This document shows positions 35,603 through 47,848 of a DNA stretch of 64,000 bases, piece by piece; the first letter of the stretch is position 1, and every line of letters starts with the position of its first letter. A program made the translations under genes and the position numbers. The DNA comes from Megamerina dolium. Lineage: Eukaryota > Arthropoda > Insecta > Diptera > Megamerinidae. The DNA lies in assembly GCA_963854835.1 (NCBI GenBank), contig OY978530.1:11389872-11453871 (forward strand), written 5' to 3'. Under the pieces are notes generated by a model. It did not search any database, was not told the origin of the DNA, and saw only the letters and a list, made by a program, of their open reading frames with translations.

Positions 35603-37996
35603 TTAGGCCGAAAATAACATGCTTCGCCAGCCATCTCTGTTCTTCGCTAGCTGGCGCCAGTTAGAAATTCCAAGCGCCGTCAGGTTCTCCAGTACTTGGT
35701 CTTTCCACCGGAGGTTTGGTCTTCCTCTTTTGCGTCGTCCTCCAGCGGGTTCCGAATATAACACCTTCTTAGCTGGAGCGTGTTCTTCCATTCGCTCGAC
35801 ATGACCTAGCCAGCGCAGCCGCTGGATTTTGATGCGCTTTACTATGTCAATATCGGCATACAGCTCGTACAGCTCATGGTTGCACCTTATTCGGTACTCG
35901 CCACCAACGCAAATAGGTCCAAAGATCTTGCGTAGGACTTTTCTCTCGAAAACTCCAAGTATTCGCTCATCCGAGGTGGAAATTGTCCAGGCTTCAGCGC
36001 CATATGTTAGGACAGGCATGATGAGAGACTTGTAGAGTGTAGTTTTCGTTCTTCGAGAGAGGGCTCGACTTCTCAATTGCTTACCCAGCCCAAAGTAACA
36101 CCTGTTAGCAAGAGTTATCCTACGCATGATCTCCAAGCTGACGTCATTACTGCTGTTAATGCTGGTTCCAAGATAGACAAAGTCCCTTACTACTTCAAAA
36201 GCGTAGTTGTCAACAGTGACGTGCTGTCCAAGACGCCGGGACTCTTTGTTTGTTGACACTAGATACTTCGTCTTGCCCTCGTTCACCGTGAGACCCATCC
36301 GACGCGACTCTCTTTCCAACTCTGAGAATGCTGCACTGACTGCTCGCGTGTTCATGCCGATTATGTCAATATCGTCGGCATACGCTAACAGCATGACACT
36401 TTTGTTGAAGATAGTGCCATTATGTCGTAGATCAGCAGCTCGTATTATTTTCTCCATAATAAGATTGAAGAAGTCGCACGATAACGAATCACCTTGTCTG
36501 AAACCCCGTTCGGTATTAAACGGTGCGGAGAGGTCCTTCCCAATTTTCACTGCACAACGGGAGTTATGCAGTGTCATTCTACAAAGTCGAATGAGCTTTG
36601 CAGGAATACCGAACTCAGACATTGTTGTGTAGAGGTAATCCCTTACCGGACTGTCGAAAGCGGCTTTATAATCAACAAATAGGTGGTGTGTGTCGATCTG
36701 TTTTTCTTGGGTCTTCTCCAGGATTTGGCGCAGTGTGAAAATCTGGTCGATGGTGGATTTACCAGGTCTGAAGCCACACTGATAAGGTCCAATCAGGATG
36801 CTGAGCATAGGCTTCAATCTTTCACACAGTACGCTCGATAGAACCTTGTACGCGATGCTCAGGAGACTTATTCCACGGTAGTTGGCGCAAATTGTGGGGT
36901 CTCCTTTTTTATGTACAGGACAGAGAACACTGAGCCTCCAATCATCAGGCATGCTTTCATCCGACCATATTCTGCTTATGAGCTGGTGCATGCGGGTGAG
37001 CAGCTCATCGCCTCCGGTCTTAAACAACTCGGCAGGCAGGCCATCAGCACCTGCAGCTTTGTTGTTCTTCAGCCTTAAAATGGCCGTTTCAACCTCGTCA
37101 TAGTCGGGTGGTGGAACATCAACACCATCATCTGTAATTGGGGTTATCGGGCATTCTCCTCCACTGGCGGAATTGTTCGTAGCATCGCCATTCAGTAACG
37201 TGGAGAAGTGTTCCCTCCATAGGCTCAGTGCACTCTGGACATCCGTAACCAGATTCCCATTTCCATCACGACAAGAAGAGGCTCCGGGATTTAAACCTCC
37301 ACTCAGGCGCTTGATCTTTTCGAAGAATTTTCGAGTCTCATTCTTGTCGGTACACATCTCTATCTCCTCACACTCGCGTCTTTCCAACTCCCTCTTCTTG
37401 CGCCTGAAAAGACGTCTCTCTGCACTCCTTTTCTCTCTATACCGCTCCTTAACAGCTCGCGTTACGCCTGCACGCAGGGTTTTTCTGTAGGCGGCGTCTT
37501 TCTCTGCGGTAGCGTCGCGACACTCCTGATCATACCACTCATTCCTCAGAGGCCGGTAGTAACCGATTACCTCCTCGGCAGCAGTAGTCATGGAGTGGGA
37601 TATATGTGTCCACCGTGCGCATGTATCATCAAGTGGGGGAGTGTTCTGCATAAGCAGATCCGATAGTCGAGTGGCAAATGCATCTGCTGTCTGTGGTGAT
37701 TGCAGCTTACTGACGTCGAGCTTTCTCTGTGTGGGACTTCTCTTGTTATTTGCGACACATAGGCGTGTGCGCACCTTAGCTGCAACAAGGTAGTGATCCG
37801 AGTCGATGTTGGCACCACGGATCGATTTCACGTCCATCACACTGGAAGCATGCATTCCGTCAATCAACACATGATCAATTTGGTTTCTTGTACGATGATC
37901 TGGAGACAGCCATGTCGCTTTGTGGATGTCGAGATGCTGGAATCTGGTACCACCAATTACCATGTTTCGTGCTGCGGCGAAGTCGATCAGCCTCAT
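35603..37996 (-). pseudogene. RTE R2 ORF: endonuclease end, reverse transcriptase
   Basis: A 797-residue frame without internal stops. It opens in the last third of the endonuclease (RNQIDHVLIDGMHASSVMDV, IDSDHYLVAAKVR), continues through a charged linker, and holds a full LINE reverse transcriptase: RLKNNKAAGADGLPAELFK, ANYRGISLLSIAYKVLSSVL, QCGFRPGKSTIDQIFTLRQI, LFVDYKAAFDSPVRDYLY and the catalytic YADDIDIIG (YADD at 36371-36382). The C-terminal RLRWLGHVERM and GRRKRGRPNLRWKDQV are typical of RTE. RTE endonucleases are often mislabelled craniofacial development protein 2. A -1 shift separates it from 38026-38450. Confidence 0.95.
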
Positions 37997-38025
37997 TCCG
38001 TTATCGGAGGTGTTTTGGTGGAGGC

Positions 38026-38449
38026 TTAATTTTGGACAGTTGGACCAAAGGTACCTTCCTTGCCCACCCTGGCATTAAAGTCGCCAAGCACGATTTTGAT
38101 ATCGTGGCGGGGGCAGCGGTCATAAGCTTCTTCGAGGCGCTGAAAGAAGCTCTCCTTGGTCACATTGTCCTTCTCATCCGTCGGAGCGTGGGCACATATA
38201 AGGCTGATGTTGAAAAATTTTGCCTTGATGCGGATTGTGGCCAGCCGTTCGTTCACAGGCGTGAACTGTGAGACAAGATGTCGTAGTCTCTTTCTGACCA
38301 AAAATCCACATCCTAATTCGTGCCTTTCAGCATGGCAACTGTAGTAGATGTCACAGGACGCTCTTTTGGAGCAGCCCTGTCCTGTCCATCGCATTTCCTG
38401 GAGAGCGGTGATGTCAGCTCTGTATTTTTCGAGGACATCAACCAGCTGG

Positions 38450-38450
<1 letters not shown>
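38026..38450 (-). pseudogene. RTE R2 endonuclease N-terminal part
   Basis: Reads [20 protein letters not shown], then [54 protein letters not shown], an apurinic-type endonuclease with its catalytic GDFNARVG. The frame ends at TVQN by a stop 30 nt before the first Met of the next frame; protein continuity shows a single frameshift near 38030. Upstream of 38450 the RTE sequence folds back on itself. Confidence 0.93.

Positions 38451-38950
<500 letters not shown>

Positions 38951-38993
<43 letters not shown>
38951..38993. repeat. TA array beside SINE S3 head
   Basis: About 21 TA units directly at the 5' head of SINE S3, suggesting insertion into a TA array or into an earlier SINE tail. Confidence 0.93.
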
Positions 38994-38996
<3 letters not shown>

Positions 38997-39177
38997 TAAA
39001 ATAAAAATCAGAAAATAATGATTTACATATGTATATTATTATTATTTATTTCATATTGAAAAATATAGAAAAACGAAAGTAAAAGTAAAAAGTTTTCATA
39101 TCATTTCATACATAAAAAAATATTACGTACTAAATTTTATATTCATCCACATATTATACATTATTATATAAGCAAAA

Positions 39178-39560
39178 ATACAAGGTGATTTTTTAGGAGC
39201 CTTTGGATTTGAAAAAAAAAACACATAAAATTAAGAGAAATGTATGACATTTTTATTTGAGTCGATAGAACGATCAAATGCTTCATACGCTGGGTCCAAT
39301 TTTGGCATACTCTCTCCAACATATAGGCCGGTATCTCACGAATAAATCGATAATTCACGGTCATCAACAACACTGGCGGATACAGCTGCGATATTTTCCT
39401 CTGTCCGCACTCTACGTATACGTGTTGGTGGTTTAATGTCCAATAATGTGAATTTGGTGCGAAATTTAGTCACGAGATTCCTAATAGCCGCCTCAGAAGA
39501 TCGATCACACTGACCATAAAATGAATGAAAGAATGAATCGCGCATAGTGCATAATACCCA
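39178..39560 (-). pseudogene. internally deleted Tc1/mariner-type element
   Basis: The N-terminal part (39336-39545) reads GQCDRSSEAAIRNLVTKFRT and VRTEENIAAVSASVVDDREL; it is joined directly to a C-terminal part (39164-39340) reading IPAYMLERVCQNWTQRMKHL. The whole catalytic DDE/D core between them is missing. The left end CAAGGTGATTTTTTAGG looks like a terminal repeat of this type. The relation to DD41D elements is likely but the subfamily cannot be fixed without the core. Confidence 0.7.
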
Positions 39561-39639
39561 TCGTATGTATCATTTTGGAGGTTCCATAATGCGTATGTAG
39601 CTCGCCCCGCCGAAGTTTCTTGGCTCAGTGTTCTCCGTT

Positions 39640-40535
39640 GCTTACATAAGAAAAGAGACCCCATAATTTCTGCTAACTACCGTGGAACAAGTCTACTTAG
39701 CATCGCATATAAGGTTCTACTGTGAGCGTACTGTGTGTAAGATTGAAGTCTATCCTTAACAACAGGATTGGACCTTATCAGTGTGGCTTCGGACTTAGTA
39801 AATCCATCATCGACCAGATTTTCACACTGCGCCAAATCCTGAAGAAGACAAAAGAAAAACAGATCGACTCACACCACCTATTTGTTGATTATATACCCGC
39901 TTTCCACAGTCCAGTAAGGAATTGCCTCTATACAACAATGTCTGAGTTTGGTATTCCTGCGAAGCTCATTCGGTTTTGCTGAATGACACTGTGTAACTCC
40001 CGTTGTACAGTGAAAATTGGAAAGGACCTCTCTCCATCGTTTAATACCGAATGGAGTTTCAGACAACGTAATTCGTTATCGTGCGACTTCTTCAATCTTA
40101 TTATGGAGAAAATAATACGTGCTGCTGAACTACGACATAATGGCACTATCTCCAACAAAAGCTGTAAGCGTATGCCGATTATATTTTTGGACCTATTTGC
40201 GTTGGTGTCGAGTATCAAATAACGTAAAACCATGAGCTGTATGGACTGTATGGTGACACCAACATAGTAAAGCGCGTTAAAATTCAGCGGCTGCGCTGGC
40301 TAAGTCATGTCGAGAGAATGGAAAAACACTCTCCGGCTAAGAAGGTGTTATATTCGGAAAACGGTTGTGGATGAAGAGGCAGACATAACCTCCATGGAAA
40401 GATCAAATACTGGCGAACCTGTCAGAGTTTGGAATTTGTAACTGGCGCCAACTAACGAAGGAAGGCGATGCATGCGAGATTCAGCCTAAATCAATTTTCG
40501 ATTGTAATGGCCCCATAAGAATAAGAGGCCATGTA
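39640..40535 (+). pseudogene. RTE-clade LINE copy R3, internally deleted
   Basis: Sense-strand relic starting at the KKGDP block of the reverse transcriptase and continuing through CGFGLSKSIIDQIFTLRQIL and FVDYIPAFHSPVRNCLY (39722-39982). At the YADD position the sequence jumps to the segment after the thumb, a deletion of several hundred bases, and continues with IQRLRWLSHVERMEKHSPAK to a 3' end GGCCCCATAAGAATAAG. Several stops. Confidence 0.85.
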
Positions 40536-40981
40536 CGAGGTAGAGAATTTTGTTGTTTTTATTGGAGAAGAATGCCAATGCATTAGGTTAGGTTAGGTTA
40601 TGCGCACTTAGGTCCAAATTGGTCCTTTGTATTACCGTGCATCAACGATGCTGTCTATCCTGTTCCCTCAGTTGAACGGAATCATTGGAATGTCCTAATA
40701 AATAGAGCAATATTCCTGACATCCATGAGTGCTAGCTCAGAGGTATCTGTAAAAAAGGCACTCCCTAATAGGGTATGATTTCTATGTGCCAAAACTGGGC
40801 ATCTACAGAGGAAGTGGTAAACAGTTTCCTCCTCTTCCTCGTCTTGGCAGCTGCGATAAAATTCGTTGAACTAAACCAAGTTACTAATAGTTTTTCTACT
40901 CATTGATAACAGTGAACGAGTTCTTCTATTGTCAAGAGTTGGCCAGGCTTTATTAGTAGTAACACAAAAGCTCTCACCGCG

Positions 40982-41425
40982 TCATCTTCTGTTGGCTATA
41001 GTGAGGTAATGTTGTGTGACAAGAAGCTTGCATGTTGCAAACGGAATTCCGGCTTGATGAGATGGATAGATCTCTGGAAACTTATTGCCCGATCTTGCCA
41101 ATTCATCTGCCTCACAGTTCCCTGGAATGTCCCTATGCCCCGGTACCCATACAATGTGTACAATGTAGTGCTCCGCTAGCTCGTTAAGAGCTGAGCGGCA
41201 ATGAAGGTCAAGTGCCGATTTGGCGAACGTTCCTGCGAGAGATTTAATGGCGGCTTGACTGTCGGTGTAGATATAAACATCTTTGAAAGATATTATATTA
41301 CAGCGAAGCCACGTTGCCGCCTCCTTTATAGTCATTATCTCAACTTGAAGAACACTGCAAAATTCGGGTAATCGGAACTTGAACTTAACGCGTAAGAAAT
41401 CAGAAAATACGCCATCTGTGTACAA
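40982..41425 (-). pseudogene. L1 RNase H
   Basis: A 147-residue frame reading MYTDGVFSDF, VEIMTIKEAATWLRCNIISF, VYIYTDSQAAIKSLAG and HIVWVPGHRDIPGNCEADEL, an RNase H domain with its D, E, D and H motif positions. RNase H at the end of pol distinguishes LOA and I LINEs from Jockey and RTE. The upstream join to the reverse transcriptase is broken. Confidence 0.92.
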
Positions 41426-41554
41426 TTGTACCGATTAAACTCAAGTTTCGTTGACAATACCCCTATTTCATTCTTCTCTTGAGGGTATATGGGTTGAGAA
41501 TCTATTGTCAAAGAATGTTATGGGAATGGTACTGTCGATGGCATCTGGAGTCTT

Positions 41555-41720
41555 AGAATCTTTGAATGCCCGTATCCTGGTTGATCCCACCGTGAAGCTA
41601 TGTTTAGCCTAATTGCCACGGAGTAGATGCAATAGCGAGAATCTTTGAATGCCCGTATCCTGGTTGATCACACCGTGAAGCTATGTTTAGCCTAATTGCT
41701 ACGGAGTAGATGCAATAGCG
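41555..41720. repeat. 83-bp tandem duplication in L1
   Basis: Units 41555-41637 and 41638-41720 differ at two bases. The L2 copy has a single, more diverged version, so the duplication arose in L1. Confidence 0.95.
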
Positions 41721-41804
41721 AGACGAATGATTTTGACGGGGTGGTTCTTAGAGCACCTATTGTCAACACCGCAGACGTCTTTTGAACCTTGTATATTAGC
41801 CGTA

Positions 41805-42084
41805 TATTATGGGTGCCGTAGCTCAGCGGTTAGTGTGTTCGCCTTCTGATCTGTTGGTCGTGGTTCAATCCCACGGCAATTATTCCGACAGTAACAACTT
41901 GCCATGAAAAAGCTTCTAAAAAGAACTCTGTGACAAAGCTCAGAAAAAGTGATGTCACAAGTGTTTTGCCGTTCGGAACCGGCTAAAATAAGTAGGTCCC
42001 TTCTAATATTGTCCAAATATAAGACGCACAACAGTAATGGAAGAGAAGCTCGGCCAATGAGCCCTTTGGGGCTTTAAGTGCCAC

Positions 42085-42166
<82 letters not shown>
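41805..42166 (+). mobile_element. SINE S4 with target-site duplication in L1
   Basis: The head starts GGGTGCCGTAGCTCAGCGG at 41811, and the body ends GTGCCACATA at about 42088 before a TA tail. About 75 bp of the middle is deleted between box B and CGACAGTAACAAC. TATTAGCCGTA flanks it on both sides (41794-41804 and 42167-42177). The paralogous LINE L2 has the uninterrupted site at 53690-53720. Confidence 0.95.
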
Positions 42167-42172
<6 letters not shown>

Positions 42173-42365
42173 CCGTACACTCCTTATTTAAGGATTCCCA
42201 CCAGACTATCACACCACAAAAATGAATTGAGTTTATCACTCTTTGCTTTAGAAACAGACTAATGAATCTAATAATATGTTCATCCACCTTAAGCATAGCA
42301 AAAGAGTTTTCTGCTGCTTCTGGGTTTATGTTATTGAAGGCCCGCGGAATATCTAGAAAGGTGAC

Positions 42366-43137
<772 letters not shown>

Positions 43138-43156
43138 GATTATGGGCCCAGGAGCC
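43138..43156 (+). promoter_or_regulatory. copia primer-binding site
   Basis: GATTATGGGCCCAG directly after the 5' LTR is complementary to the internal CUGGGCCCAUAAC segment of fly initiator tRNA-Met, the half-tRNA primer used by Drosophila copia. Confidence 0.85.
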
Positions 43157-43272
43157 ACGAGCGTATAAATAGCATTTTTGATTACATAGACAAAGTTAAG
43201 ACACTACCTGGCACTGTTGAATATTCTGCAATTGTAGATGACACATTCGTTATCTCTGAGATTCAAGAATCT

Positions 43273-44200
43273 GTGTTCATACCTCGAGTGAATAAAATGG
43301 CGGAATCAAGAGTGTATCAACTACATCGATTCAAAGGGCAGGATTATCAATTGTGGCACAGGCAAATGGAAATATATATCACGGAAAATAAACTCAAGCC
43401 ATATATATTGGGAACAATGACTAGACCAGAATCTGACACTCAATCATGGGATGAGAAGGATGCTGAAGCCCAAGTATTCATTATGAGGGGAATTGAATTG
43501 GAGCAACTAAAATGTTTATCGGATTGCAACTCTGCGGCTAAAATGTGGTCTAGGCTTAAAAGAGTTCACTCTGAGAAAAGTGAACAATCGGCACAAGTAT
43601 TGCTGGAGAAATTCGTTAATAGTAAAATAGATGAAGACGAAAATATGGTAAATTTCATAGCTAAAGTCACGTCGCTTGCACAAAGGTTTTAGTACACGAA
43701 TCTTGAGCAGAAGAAACCAATGATTATTGCGAAGATTTTGAGTAGTTTACCTACAAAATTTGATCATGTTCGCACGGCTTGGTATGCTGTTCCACGTGCT
43801 GATCCAAATATTGAACGTTTAACAGACCATTTAGTCAACGAAGAATCTTTGTTAAATATTCGTACAAATCATGTGGACAACAACAACAACAATGCATCAA
43901 GAGCGGCGTACACTATAAGGTAAAACAAAACGTAGCTACACTAGTTATAACAAGCAACAACAACAAGAACATCAACAAGCAGGTGATGTTAAAAGAAATG
44001 GCAAATGTAATTATTGTAATTAACAAGGGCATTGGGCGCGAGAGTGTTTTAAACGACAAAGAGATCAGCAAAGTAGACATATGGAGAATGAGAGGCATTC
44101 CCATTGAGATGGAGGCAAATTTAAAGAAAGGTTTTCAACCAACAACATCACTGGCAGATAAATCATATTTATTTGTATTACAATCGATTGACCACAAAAG
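43273..44200 (+). pseudogene. copia gag with stops
   Basis: The frame from the Met at 43297 (MAESRVYQLHRFKGQDYQLW, then ITENKLKPYILG) has an in-frame TAG at 43690, continues in the same frame to a stop at 43923, then a frameshift. The zinc knuckle CNYCN-QGHWAREC lies near 44006-44050 in the pol frame with a stop codon inside it. It is a copia-type capsid and nucleocapsid, inactivated. Confidence 0.88.
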
Positions 44201-44203
44201 AAA

Positions 44204-45698
44204 ATGAAAAATATTTGGTTTGCAGATTCGGGTGCTACAGATCATATGTCGTTTCAGAGAGAATTATTTAAAAATTACGTGTCATATTCAGAAAGCACAT
44301 GTAAAGTTCGAGTAGGTGATGGACGTAGCCTTAAAGTTAAAGGAATCGGCGATATCGAGGTACAAGTATCAAACGTAAATAAACATTGTTCAATTCATAT
44401 TATTAAGGATGTGTTATTGGTACCAGAACTTGATAAAAATTTTATATCAGTTTCAAGAGCAACTGAGAAGGGTATGTGTGTAATTTTTGAAGAAGGTGCA
44501 GATCGAGTAAGTTTTAAAAAAGATGGAAGAGTGATTGTGGATGGTGTAAGAGATCACCGTTTGTATAAAATGAATTTGGAACCAGTGAATATTGTCGATT
44601 TAAACGTCGTTATATCAGGATCCTTAATGTTGTGGCATGAATGTTTTGGCCATGTAAATTTTAAAACGCTACAAGATATGCGTAGTAAGGGTGCCGTAAA
44701 TAATTTGAAAATAAACAAATTTTCCAACCAGACTCCATTTTGTGAGGGGTGTGCATACAGAAAACAACATCGCCAGAATTTTAAGAAATCAGGAGCAAGA
44801 AGAGCCAAGGTTGCAGGTGAGACATTCCATGTGGATTTGTGTGAAAAAATTAGCAAATCTTCTATCGGTGGTTCGAATTATTTTATGTTGATTAAAGATG
44901 ATTTTTCGAGATATTGCTTCGTTTATTTTCTCAAAAGCAAAACAGGCGTATAAGAAAATTTGGTGAAATTTTGTGCTGAAGTACAAGCTGATAGTCACGT
45001 AATTAAAAGCCTAAGATCAGATGGTGGACTCGAATTTTATATTGAAGGTGTAAGACGTTTTTTAATAGAAAAAGGTATTAAGCATGAAATATCAACTCCT
45101 AGAGCACCTGAACAAAATGGTTTCATTGAAAGGCTAAATCGCACGATTTTAGAATGTGCTAAAGCAATGTTACATGAACGACAGCTGCCAATATACTTGT
45201 GAGCAGAAGCAACTCATACTGCTGTATATTTGAAAAATAGAACAGCGTCGGATGTGATCGAAAAATGAAAAGTGGTTCGGAGTAAAGCCATCTGTGGGTA
45301 ATTTTAGGATTTTTGGTAGTGAAGTCGACGTACATGTACTTAAAGAACAACGAACTAAATGAGAAAAAAATTCTATAAAATGTTTGATGATTGGATACAA
45401 TGTTGAGAGCAATGCATACATAATACACAATACAGTGGGAAAGCAAGTGCTGATTCGAAGAGATGTTTTATTTAACGAAAATCGAGAGAGGTTACATGAA
45501 GTAATTGAAATTAAATCAGATGTAATAGGAGTAAATAATATAAAAGAAAGAGATGGTGTTTTTAAAGAGAAAGTGATTAACGTTGAGAGAAAGTACAAAA
45601 ATCTGAGATTACCTATACCAAGAACTCCATATAACGCTCGTAAAAAATCCAAATCAAACGAGGACGAAGAAGAAACAGCAACAACAGCTGAAATATAA
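44204..45698 (+). pseudogene. copia protease and integrase
   Basis: Protease active site FADSGATDHM opens the frame at 44204. The GAG-pre-integrase segment has HECFGHVNFKTLQ and CEGCAYRKQH, then the integrase core with FHVDLCEKI, KDDFSRYCFVYF, a TAA at 44951-44953, and after it LRSDGGLEF and RAPEQNGFIERLNRTILEC. A later frame (45384-45698) covers the C-terminal linker. At least three stops or shifts. Confidence 0.92.
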
Positions 45699-46610
45699 AT
45701 TACGATTTTATGCGAAATATATTGACTGATCTGAACAACGAATTTCAGATTACGTTTAAAGAAGCTGAATTTTTCGTAGGAATACAAATAAAGAAACTTA
45801 AATAGGAGAGAAAACTTAAAATATATCAAAGCGTATACATTAACAAATTTTTAGATAGATTTAATCATACTGAGTGTACATCAGCATACACACCAGCTGA
45901 ATCAGGCTTACAATTTTCAAGAGCGGAAGATGCAATAGAAAATGTTCCATATAGAGAAGCAGTTGGGTCGCTTCTGTTTCTGATGGAGTGCACCAGCCCA
46001 GATATTGCGTATAGAGTTGGTGTTCTTAATCGATATGTTGAAAAATCAGGTAACATGCACTGGCGAGGCGTTAAAAGAGTATTAAATATCTTAAGGGAAC
46101 TCTAAACCGCGGATTAACTTTTGATATTAGTTCAAAAGATTGCTTATTGCCTGTTTTCTCTGACTCTGATTGGGGTGGCGATATTAACACAAGATGTAGC
46201 ACGAGCGGATGGATTGCATTTCTTAATGGCGGACCGATTGCTTGGTGTTCACGAAAGCAGAGCGTGACTGCTATATCTACAGCAGAAGCAGAGTTTGTGG
46301 CCCTTTGTGCAGCAACTAAAACAACAATATGGTTGAGAAATCTATTGGCCGATTTAACACGTAATCAAATTCATTCTACACCGATAAATGTGACAATCAG
46401 ACAGCAATCTCTTCAGTTAAAAATCCTGAGCCGTCATAAAGAACAAAACATATAGATATTCAATATTTCTACACCTGTGACATGCACAACAAAGGAGAAA
46501 TTGACGTAACATACGTGGAAACAACCAACCAGTTGGCTGATGCGTTAACCGAAGTGTTGACAAAAAAGAAATTCCTGATGATTACGAAAGAGTATGGTTT
46601 CTGCAACAAA
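45699..46610 (+). pseudogene. copia reverse transcriptase end and RNase H
   Basis: At 45698 the integrase linker is followed directly by the last part of the reverse transcriptase (FFVGIQIKKLK, YINKFLDRFNHTEC), so the palm with its catalytic YVDD block is gone. Then PYREAVGSLLFLMECTSPDI, and RNase H in 46147-46455 (FSDSDWGGDINTRCSTSGWI, STAEAEFVAL). The end is frameshifted near 46430 (a NPEPSSRTKHIDIQYF-like segment, then KGEIDVTYVETTNQLADALT). Confidence 0.9.
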
Positions 46611-46618
46611 TAAAATAT

Positions 46619-46635
46619 AAGAAAACGAGAGGGAG
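46619..46635 (+). promoter_or_regulatory. copia polypurine tract
   Basis: AAGAAAACGAGAGGGAG directly before the 3' LTR is the expected primer site for second-strand synthesis. Confidence 0.85.
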
Positions 46636-46980
46636 TGTTGAATATTACGTTTTCATATATATATTCGTATATATGTATAAACAGGCATATACACTATGCA
46701 CATAACTAGAAGTACATAACTTATTTTAATAATTTTTATTCTTATTTCCAATTTCTCTCTCTCTCTCTCTCTCTCTCTCTATGAGATATAATTCAGCAAC
46801 ACCATAACCTATTGTACATATGACTTAATAAAGCGAGATAGTAATATGATATAATGCACATATAATGTATAGAGTTATGCTTCCAAATATAGAGGTATAT
46901 TTCCAATGACTCTGTAGTATAAATATGTTCTTAGATATAAGTTGTACCGCTTTTTTCCAATAAAATCACATTGAACAACA
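46636..46980 (+). repeat. copia 3' LTR
   Basis: 345 bp, from TGTTGAATATT to TGAACAACA, with a CT-microsatellite in the middle. It is the uninterrupted version of the LTR and differs from the 5' LTR at a number of positions, which shows the insertion is not very recent. Confidence 0.96.
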
Positions 46981-46985
46981 GTGAC

Positions 46986-47544
46986 CAAGCTATATTCTTT
47001 GCAGTGCATAGATGTTTCGATCCTCTATACAAGTGAGTGGAGGGCTGTCTTAACAGATTTCCCTTTGTTACATGCATGTTGTAATGAAGATATGTTCTTA
47101 GCATCTATGGAGCCCCTTATGTGCACATCAAGTAGTCTTTCAAGGATTCGTAATAAGAAGCATGATAAACTTATAGGTCTAAAATTACTGCGCTTTGAGT
47201 GAGACCTTTTTTCGCTTTTAGGGATAAACACCACGTTTACTTTTAGCCTTGTCTTGGGGACATAGCATAATCTTAGTCATGCAGAAAGGATTTTTCCCAA
47301 CTAAATAATTCATGGTAATAATTCATGGAAATAATTCCGCAGGTATAATACCATCGGTCCTGGTGACTTGAATGCTTTAGAATTATTTATGGCCCAATTA
47401 AACTTTGCTTTGTTGATTATTTTGTTCGCGACGTCGTAGGTAATTCTTTTAGGATTAACATTGGGAGTTCAGCCGAGGCTGTCCTCCAAACAGCTTGGAA
47501 AATAGTTATCAATTAGTTCCTGAAGAGCTTCCAGTCTTGAAGTA
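46986..47544 (-). pseudogene. L1 reverse transcriptase N-terminal part
   Basis: Frame 47025-47234 reads MVFIPKSEKRSHSKRSNFRP, ISLSCFLLRILERLLDVHIR and LQHACNKGKSVKTALHSLV, the first reverse-transcriptase blocks of a LOA-like LINE. It is separated from the rest by the copia insertion. Upstream sequence to 47544 covers the lead-in (GPDGI-like block) in broken frames. Confidence 0.85.
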
Positions 47545-47848
47545 GCCTGTAGATGTTCATCCGCGGCTGGTTAAAGTATACAAGTATCTAATTGTATTTT
47601 CATTTTATATTTATTTCTAGCTTAAGGTTGGCTTTTGTAGCTTATGTTTCTACTACTTCTACTTTTACTTACGTACTACTTAACCTGTTGACTGTTCAAG
47701 CGAGAATTAAATTTTTTGCACAACAGCAATTACAGAAAAATTGTCATTAATTATCGTGCTGGTAGATTGTTACAAAAATATATCTTACAATATACGTTTT
47801 AAAATATATTCGAATAATGGTTACAATAACAATATTCGTTCGCCACAA
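47545..47848. mobile_element. about 300-bp insert absent from L2
   Basis: L1 and L2 align on both sides (GAAGTAG left, GTCCATTCGCC right), but L1 has about 300 bp of AT-rich sequence between them starting CCTGTAGATG. It has no coding frame and no clear terminal repeats or target duplication. A non-autonomous element or filler. Confidence 0.6.

Noticed and set aside
38026..38394. Host gene 'craniofacial development protein 2'
   Set aside because: That name is a common mislabel of RTE endonucleases; here it is contiguous with an RTE reverse transcriptase.
40580..40602. A telomere or interstitial telomeric array
   Set aside because: Only three to four TTAGG units, located exactly at a LINE 3' end and echoed in L2; flies lack TTAGG telomeres.
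45170..45829. 219-residue minus-strand open frame in the copia element
   Set aside because: Antisense of copia integrase and linker; no family match and biased Phe/Ser/Leu composition.
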